This document shows positions 32,493 to 36,331 of a stretch of DNA of 36,331 nt, piece by piece. Positions within the stretch are counted from its first letter, which is position 1, and every line of letters begins with the position of its first letter. Source of the stretch: Acidobacteriota bacterium (lineage in GTDB: Bacteria > Acidobacteriota > Vicinamibacteria > Vicinamibacterales > UBA8438); contig WTFV01000229.1 in the NCBI GenBank assembly GCA_011523845.1, positions 1 through 36,331 of the forward strand, given 5' to 3'. A model generated the notes under the pieces. The model ran no database searches. It had not been told where the DNA came from and saw only the letters and a program-made list of their open reading frames with translations. The position numbers and the translations under genes are program-made.

Positions 32493-35255
32493 TCAGTGAA
32501 CGTATTCCTGAACGCTCGCCCGGAGTTCGTGCAGTCCGCTTCGCATGGCACCCGCACTTTCGGGTCGCCGCGTGATGTTCGGCGACAACGCGTCGCGCAG
32601 GAATGCCGCCAACCCGACGGGGCACGTCGGCCGGTAGTGGCGGATATCGGGAACATTGGCCCGTTCGGCGGCATCCAGTACGGTCTTCACGTCATCGGCC
32701 GCGAACGGGTGGCGCCCGGCGACCGCTTCGTAGAGCACCAGAGCCAGCCCCCAGAGATCGAAGGAGGGCTGAGGCGTACAGCCGGCGAGCGCTTCCGGAG
32801 CCAGATACAACGGCGTTCCGACCAGTCGTTCGCCAACGGTCACCGTGGCTGCCGGGTCGGCTGCCCGACGCAACGCCTCGGTTGCCGGGCCCGTCAGCGG
32901 CTCCCCCGTTGTGCGGGCATCCCGGGTTCGATTGAGCAGGGCCAACCCGAAGTCGAGCAACTTGGGTCGGCGGTCGCTCGTATAGCCGATGTTGCTCGGC
33001 TTCACGTCGCGGTGCAGCACTCCCGACGCGTGCACACGATCGAGGGCGTCCGCAAGCACGATCCCGAGATCGACTACCTCGGTGTACGGCACCGGGCCGC
33101 GGCGGATCCAGTCACGCAGCGTGCCCCCGCCCAGATACTCGACGATCAGCATCGGCGTGCCGCGCCACTGCTCGGTTCCGTAGATGAGCGCCAGGTTCGG
33201 GTGCAGGACCCTCGCCATCGTTCGCGCCTCGCGGTGCAGTCGCTCGGCCGATTCCGACCGAAGTGACGGCAACGTCTTGATCGCCACGTGACGGTCGAGG
33301 ACCATGTCCACCGCCAGGTAGACAACGCCCATGCCTCCTGTGCCGATCAGGCGCTCGAGGCGGAACTTGCCCTGGACGAACAACGGCAACGCGGCGCCGA
33401 TCGTTGCGCTCCCGCACGAGCATCGGCGAGTCTCGGGACTCCATACCAGCGAGCACGCCGGGCAGTACACGGCGGGCTCGTCCTGCCAGTCGGGTCCCTG
33501 CGCACCGAAGTCGTGCCGAGGACGGGGCTGGCCGGCTTCCCGGCCGCGAAGCCGGCGATTCTCGATCTGCATGGCGGCTTGACCGCCGGCGGCTGCCACC
33601 AGCGCGAAGTGGGCCGCCGAATACGGGAGACCGGTCCGGGCCTCGCCGATCGCCACTACCCCCAAGAGCATCCCCGTCGACCCGACGAGGGGTGCGAGCA
33701 GATGTGCGTCAGCGGCGTCCAGCCATTCTCGATCTTCCGGCGGCAGCAATCGCGCAACCGACATCAGCGCATGAGAGTCGAGCTGAACGTCGCCCCTGGT
33801 CGAGCGGAGAATATCGAGCAGCGCCGAATCGCGCCGGATTGGTTCCGTCGTTCCTTTCACCGGCACCAGCTCCGTCCCCTCGTCGTTGACAAGCCGTACC
33901 GCAATCGACCTTGCATGCAGCGCCCGGCTCAGCTCCTCGGCAAGCGCGCTGGTCACACCACGCACGCTCTCGACCGTTCGATAGCGCCGCTCGAGGCGGG
34001 CAAGGGTTCGTGACTGGTCGGTCGGCTCGAGGAGAAACCAGCGGTCGATGGCGCGCAGCAGATGTCGCCGCGATGCCAGGGCGATCACGCCAGCCGTGGA
34101 GAGCGCGAGAGGTCCGGTGGGTCGAGTGCGTTCGAGATACTCGGCGATGGTCAAGTGTTGGTTCGCCTCGATGTCGAACCCCACGTAGACGAGCGGACCC
34201 AGGCTGACCGCCCACACGGCGTACCGCGCCAGGGCGTACTGCAGCGTGACCCGGACAAGGAACTGCAGATCCATCACCCGGTCCACCATGACGGAGTAGG
34301 CGGTAATCGGCACGATCGACGCGAGCGCCGCATGGAGGAAGACGCCCGCCCGCTGCTGCACCACCGGATCCCGAAGCAGCGGCACGAACGGCGCGGCAGC
34401 TACCGCGAGCACGAACGGCGTCAGTCCGACCGCCAGCGCCCCGACGAAGAGCATCACGCGGCGGCGGTCGTCGTACGCCTCGAGCCGAGTTTTCCACAGC
34501 AGAAACGGAACGGCGGGGGCAGCGATGGTAGTGGTCAGCAGCCAGTAGGCCCCTTCCGGATCGTCGCGGTCGAAGAGCTGGAAGAGCGTCATCAACCACG
34601 CCGGACTCGTCGAGTCGCCAAGCCATGAGATGGCGTTGGTCGTGAACAGCACCGTGCCGGCAGCGAACGAGACGCCCACGAAGACGCTTGCAGCCCTCCG
34701 CGCTCCGGGCCGTTGAACGTCGACGGGAAACTCCCGAACGAAACGCCACAACATCAGTGCCAGGAACGCCTCCGGCTGCAGCGGCCGAAGCGCGGCGGTG
34801 AGCGTACCGAGGCCGGTTCCAGGCGGTGGCATCAACCAGAGCACGAAAGCGGAACTGATGGTAAGGAACAGGCCGCCCAACAATGCGAGCCGACGGTCAC
34901 GCCCCCCGCCGGCCAACAAGACCAGGCCGCCTCCACCAAAAATGAGGACGTTGATGATCTGAGGCCACCCGACCCGGGCAAGTGCGGCGGGAGCGCCCAG
35001 GATCGCCAGTGCGAGCTGGGCGACGGCGATGGCGAGTACGACGGCCACGCCAGTCTCCACCGTCCGGCTCCACCACGTCGGTCCGGGCGGCGCGTGGGTG
35101 CGGCGGGCCGCCCGAATGGCTGCGATGATCTCGAGCTGGCGGATCAGGTCGGCGTCGCGAGTCTTCACCGCCGCCCGCTCGACCTCTCGCCAGTCCACGG
35201 CCTCGCCGGCCGCGACGGCGTCAGCGACGGATTCGACGAGCGCGCTGTCGCTCAT
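32493..35255 (-). CDS. Membrane Ser/Thr protein kinase with GAF domain and zinc ribbon
   Basis: 920 residues. Layout: 1-60 cytosolic; about 65-400 with some eight to ten membrane helices (for example AVVLAIAVAQLALAILGAPA); about 420-570 GAF-like region; a zinc ribbon with Cys598, Cys601, Cys612 and Cys614; then a Hanks-type kinase domain to about 905. All catalytic motifs are present: GTGGMGVV loop (638-645), VAIK Lys660, HRDVKPSN (748-755), DFG (768-770) and APE (819-821). Unlike PknB-type kinases, the domain is C-terminal to a multi-pass sensor. ATG 35253-35255 overlaps the TGA of the ECF sigma gene by four bases (ATGA), so both are co-translated. It would phosphorylate its operon partners, perhaps the sigma factor or the paralogues; that is inference. 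Confidence 0.92.
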   Translation of the reverse strand: MSDSALVESVADAVAAGEAVDWREVERAAVKTRDADLIRQLEIIAAIRAARRTHAPPGPTWWSRTVETGVAVVLAIAVAQLALAILGAPAALARVGWPQIINVLIFGGGGLVLLAGGGRDRRLALLGGLFLTISSAFVLWLMPPPGTGLGTLTAALRPLQPEAFLALMLWRFVREFPVDVQRPGARRAASVFVGVSFAAGTVLFTTNAISWLGDSTSPAWLMTLFQLFDRDDPEGAYWLLTTTIAAPAVPFLLWKTRLEAYDDRRRVMLFVGALAVGLTPFVLAVAAAPFVPLLRDPVVQQRAGVFLHAALASIVPITAYSVMVDRVMDLQFLVRVTLQYALARYAVWAVSLGPLVYVGFDIEANQHLTIAEYLERTRPTGPLALSTAGVIALASRRHLLRAIDRWFLLEPTDQSRTLARLERRYRTVESVRGVTSALAEELSRALHARSIAVRLVNDEGTELVPVKGTTEPIRRDSALLDILRSTRGDVQLDSHALMSVARLLPPEDREWLDAADAHLLAPLVGSTGMLLGVVAIGEARTGLPYSAAHFALVAAAGGQAAMQIENRRLRGREAGQPRPRHDFGAQGPDWQDEPAVYCPACSLVWSPETRRCSCGSATIGAALPLFVQGKFRLERLIGTGGMGVVYLAVDMVLDRHVAIKTLPSLRSESAERLHREARTMARVLHPNLALIYGTEQWRGTPMLIVEYLGGGTLRDWIRRGPVPYTEVVDLGIVLADALDRVHASGVLHRDVKPSNIGYTSDRRPKLLDFGLALLNRTRDARTTGEPLTGPATEALRRAADPAATVTVGERLVGTPLYLAPEALAGCTPQPSFDLWGLALVLYEAVAGRHPFAADDVKTVLDAAERANVPDIRHYRPTCPVGLAAFLRDALSPNITRRPESAGAMRSGLHELRASVQEYVH

Positions 35256-35854
35256 GCACCATGCATCTCATTGCCGAGGCGAAGCAGCGCGCGTCGGACC
35301 GCAAGTCGGGCCGCCTGGCTCGAGGGCTTGTCCAGCACCAGCGCGAGCTGCTCGTAGGTGTAGCCGAGCTCTATGCTCGCGACGATGGCCCGCCGATCCA
35401 TCGGTCGCAAGCGCTTCAACGCCGCTTCGTAGCGTCGCCGGTCGTCATGTCCAATCACCACGTCGAGCGGCGATTGTTCGTCGTTTGCAATTCGCTCGTC
35501 GAGCTCGTCCACCAGCGGGTCGAGCCGGGGCCGGCGGGAGGCCCGCCGGAACTGGTCGCGGACCCGATTCAGGAGCGAGCGCCGAAGATATCCCAGCAGC
35601 GCGCCATCCCGTTGCGGCTCGAAAGAATCGAGACGACGCAACGTGTGAAACACGGTATCCTGGACCAGGTCGGCGGTGTCAGCCGCGTCGCGCGCCCAGG
35701 TCGGCACGCGTCGATGCGCCCATCGTCGGAGACGCGGAAGATAGCGTACGAACAACCGATTCAGGGCTCCGGAATCCCCTTCGCGCGCCCGCTCCAACAA
35801 CTCCCGGGAAGAAGACGCCGACGCGTCCGATCTCATCGGCTCCTGTCGGTCCAT
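35252..35854 (-). CDS. ECF-family RNA polymerase sigma factor
   Basis: 200 residues. Region 2: LFVRYLPRLRRWAHRRVPTW, then DTADLVQDTVFHTLRRLDSF with LVQDTV as the usual -10-binding core, and LLGYLRRSLLNRVRDQFRR. Region 4: LRPMDRRAIVASIELGYTYE, QLALVLDKPSSQAARLAVRR, a helix-turn-helix for the -35 box. ATG 35852-35854 follows GAGGT at seven bases. It is the first gene of the operon and its stop overlaps the kinase start. ECF factors encoded beside Ser/Thr kinases are known to be controlled by phosphorylation instead of by an anti-sigma factor; no anti-sigma gene is seen here. The leftward promoter should lie in 35855-36142, where I see no gene and only a weak match (TTGCGA, 17 bases, TGTTCT on the minus strand). 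Confidence 0.92.
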   Translation of the reverse strand: MDRQEPMRSDASASSSRELLERAREGDSGALNRLFVRYLPRLRRWAHRRVPTWARDAADTADLVQDTVFHTLRRLDSFEPQRDGALLGYLRRSLLNRVRDQFRRASRRPRLDPLVDELDERIANDEQSPLDVVIGHDDRRRYEAALKRLRPMDRRAIVASIELGYTYEQLALVLDKPSSQAARLAVRRALLRLGNEMHGA

Positions 35855-36142
35855 TCGCGTACCTCACCGCCCAGCGCCTGAACAGTGGTGTGTTCGAGAA
35901 ACCGCTGTCACGCGCGAGCTGGGCCTGCGGCCACGCGAGTCGACGACGAGACGGCACCCGAATTCCATTCCAGAACACCAGGAAAACTGCATTGTCGCAA
36001 CGTCGAAGGCAGCTGTCTTACTACCAACCGGGATCATTCGGCGGGCCGTGACGGCGCCATCCTCAGCGGGTGTGAATCCCGCCCGGCAACTGTCGCTCCA
36101 GCCGGTAGCAGTCTGAGCGGACGTATAGCGGTAACAACGTTC

Positions 36143-36277
36143 TCGACCAGAACAACGACCCGGCCCGACGCGGGATTCTGGAGCGGCGACGTGGGCGGGC
36201 TCCTGATTCAGCAACTCTCTCCCTGGATGTCGCACGACGAGGTCTGGCGTGAGGGGGCGGAGAACCTCGTCCGGTTC
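36143..36277 (+). pseudogene. Truncated copy of the hydrolase gene
   Basis: Matches 25408-25547 (140 bases) with a 5-base deletion (cggcc) and three or so substitutions. It covers the region coding GFWSGDVGGLLIQQLSPWMS of the hydrolase, with no start and no nucleophile motif, and the deletion breaks the frame. Beyond 36277 the sequence is unrelated up to the window end. Confidence 0.82.
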
Positions 36278-36331
36278 GAGGCCGAGGCTCCACTTGCCGA
36301 GCCCGTCGATGCGACGTGCCGAATCCGGCTT

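Noticed and set aside
31482..33266. 594-residue plus-strand frame
   Set aside because: Antisense to both paralogues and the kinase domain, all of which have strong motifs or ribosome sites.
35864..36235. Minus-strand frame before the sigma gene
   Set aside because: Its middle is the reverse of the hydrolase fragment; no ribosome site and no family similarity.
1..36331. tRNA, rRNA, integrase, transposase or phage structural genes to explain the rearrangements
   Set aside because: Looked for in the translated frames and intergenic regions; none could be supported, so no mobile element is named.

Overview
This is a GC-rich bacterial window, most likely from an environmental (metagenome-type) Acidobacteriota or similar phylum. 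That placement is an inference from the ECF sigma / Ser-Thr kinase pair with a large membrane kinase, the GC-rich codon use, and the many sulfotransferase and WbsX-type surface-polysaccharide genes. No rRNA, tRNA or CRISPR array was seen.

Region 1 (1-7.4 kb) is a surface-polysaccharide locus. It holds a WecA/MraY-type lipid-carrier sugar-phosphate transferase (cut by the left edge), a family 2 glycosyltransferase, and a 1,694-residue protein that joins a sulfotransferase-like domain, a heptad coiled coil, a WbsX/GH99-like domain, a GT4 and a GT2. Region 2 (7.4-15.3 kb) begins and ends with the two halves of a broken sulfotransferase gene. Between them lie an AAA ATPase/TOPRIM pair (defence-like), a small protein overlapping a nucleotidyltransferase (toxin-antitoxin-like), a dispersed repeat, a small membrane coiled-coil protein, an intact sulfotransferase, a methyltransferase and a Sel1-repeat protein.

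Region 3 (15.3-18.3 kb) is a mosaic of small coiled-coil genes, a STAND/Orc-like ATPase and shuffled fragments of neighbouring genes. Region 4 (18.4-23.9 kb) is a second polysaccharide/sulfur block: a leftward TauE/SafE exporter with two sulfotransferases, divergent from three rightward methyltransferases. Region 5 (23.9-26.1 kb) has gene remnants, two small coiled-coil or membrane genes and a serine-hydrolase-like gene.

Region 6 (26.1-35.9 kb) is a tightly packed leftward six-gene operon: ECF sigma factor, membrane GAF/zinc-ribbon Ser/Thr kinase (ATGA overlap), two small paralogues of unknown family, a 1,550-residue multi-pass membrane protein, and a small single-pass coiled-coil protein. 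It is the best candidate here for an undescribed signalling or stress system. The right edge holds a truncated copy of the hydrolase gene from region 5.

Two themes cross the window. One is proliferation of small proteins made of one N-terminal membrane segment plus a C-terminal coiled coil (at least six copies). The other is short duplicated pieces of local genes joined at abrupt breakpoints, which points to repeated recombination in an accessory region.
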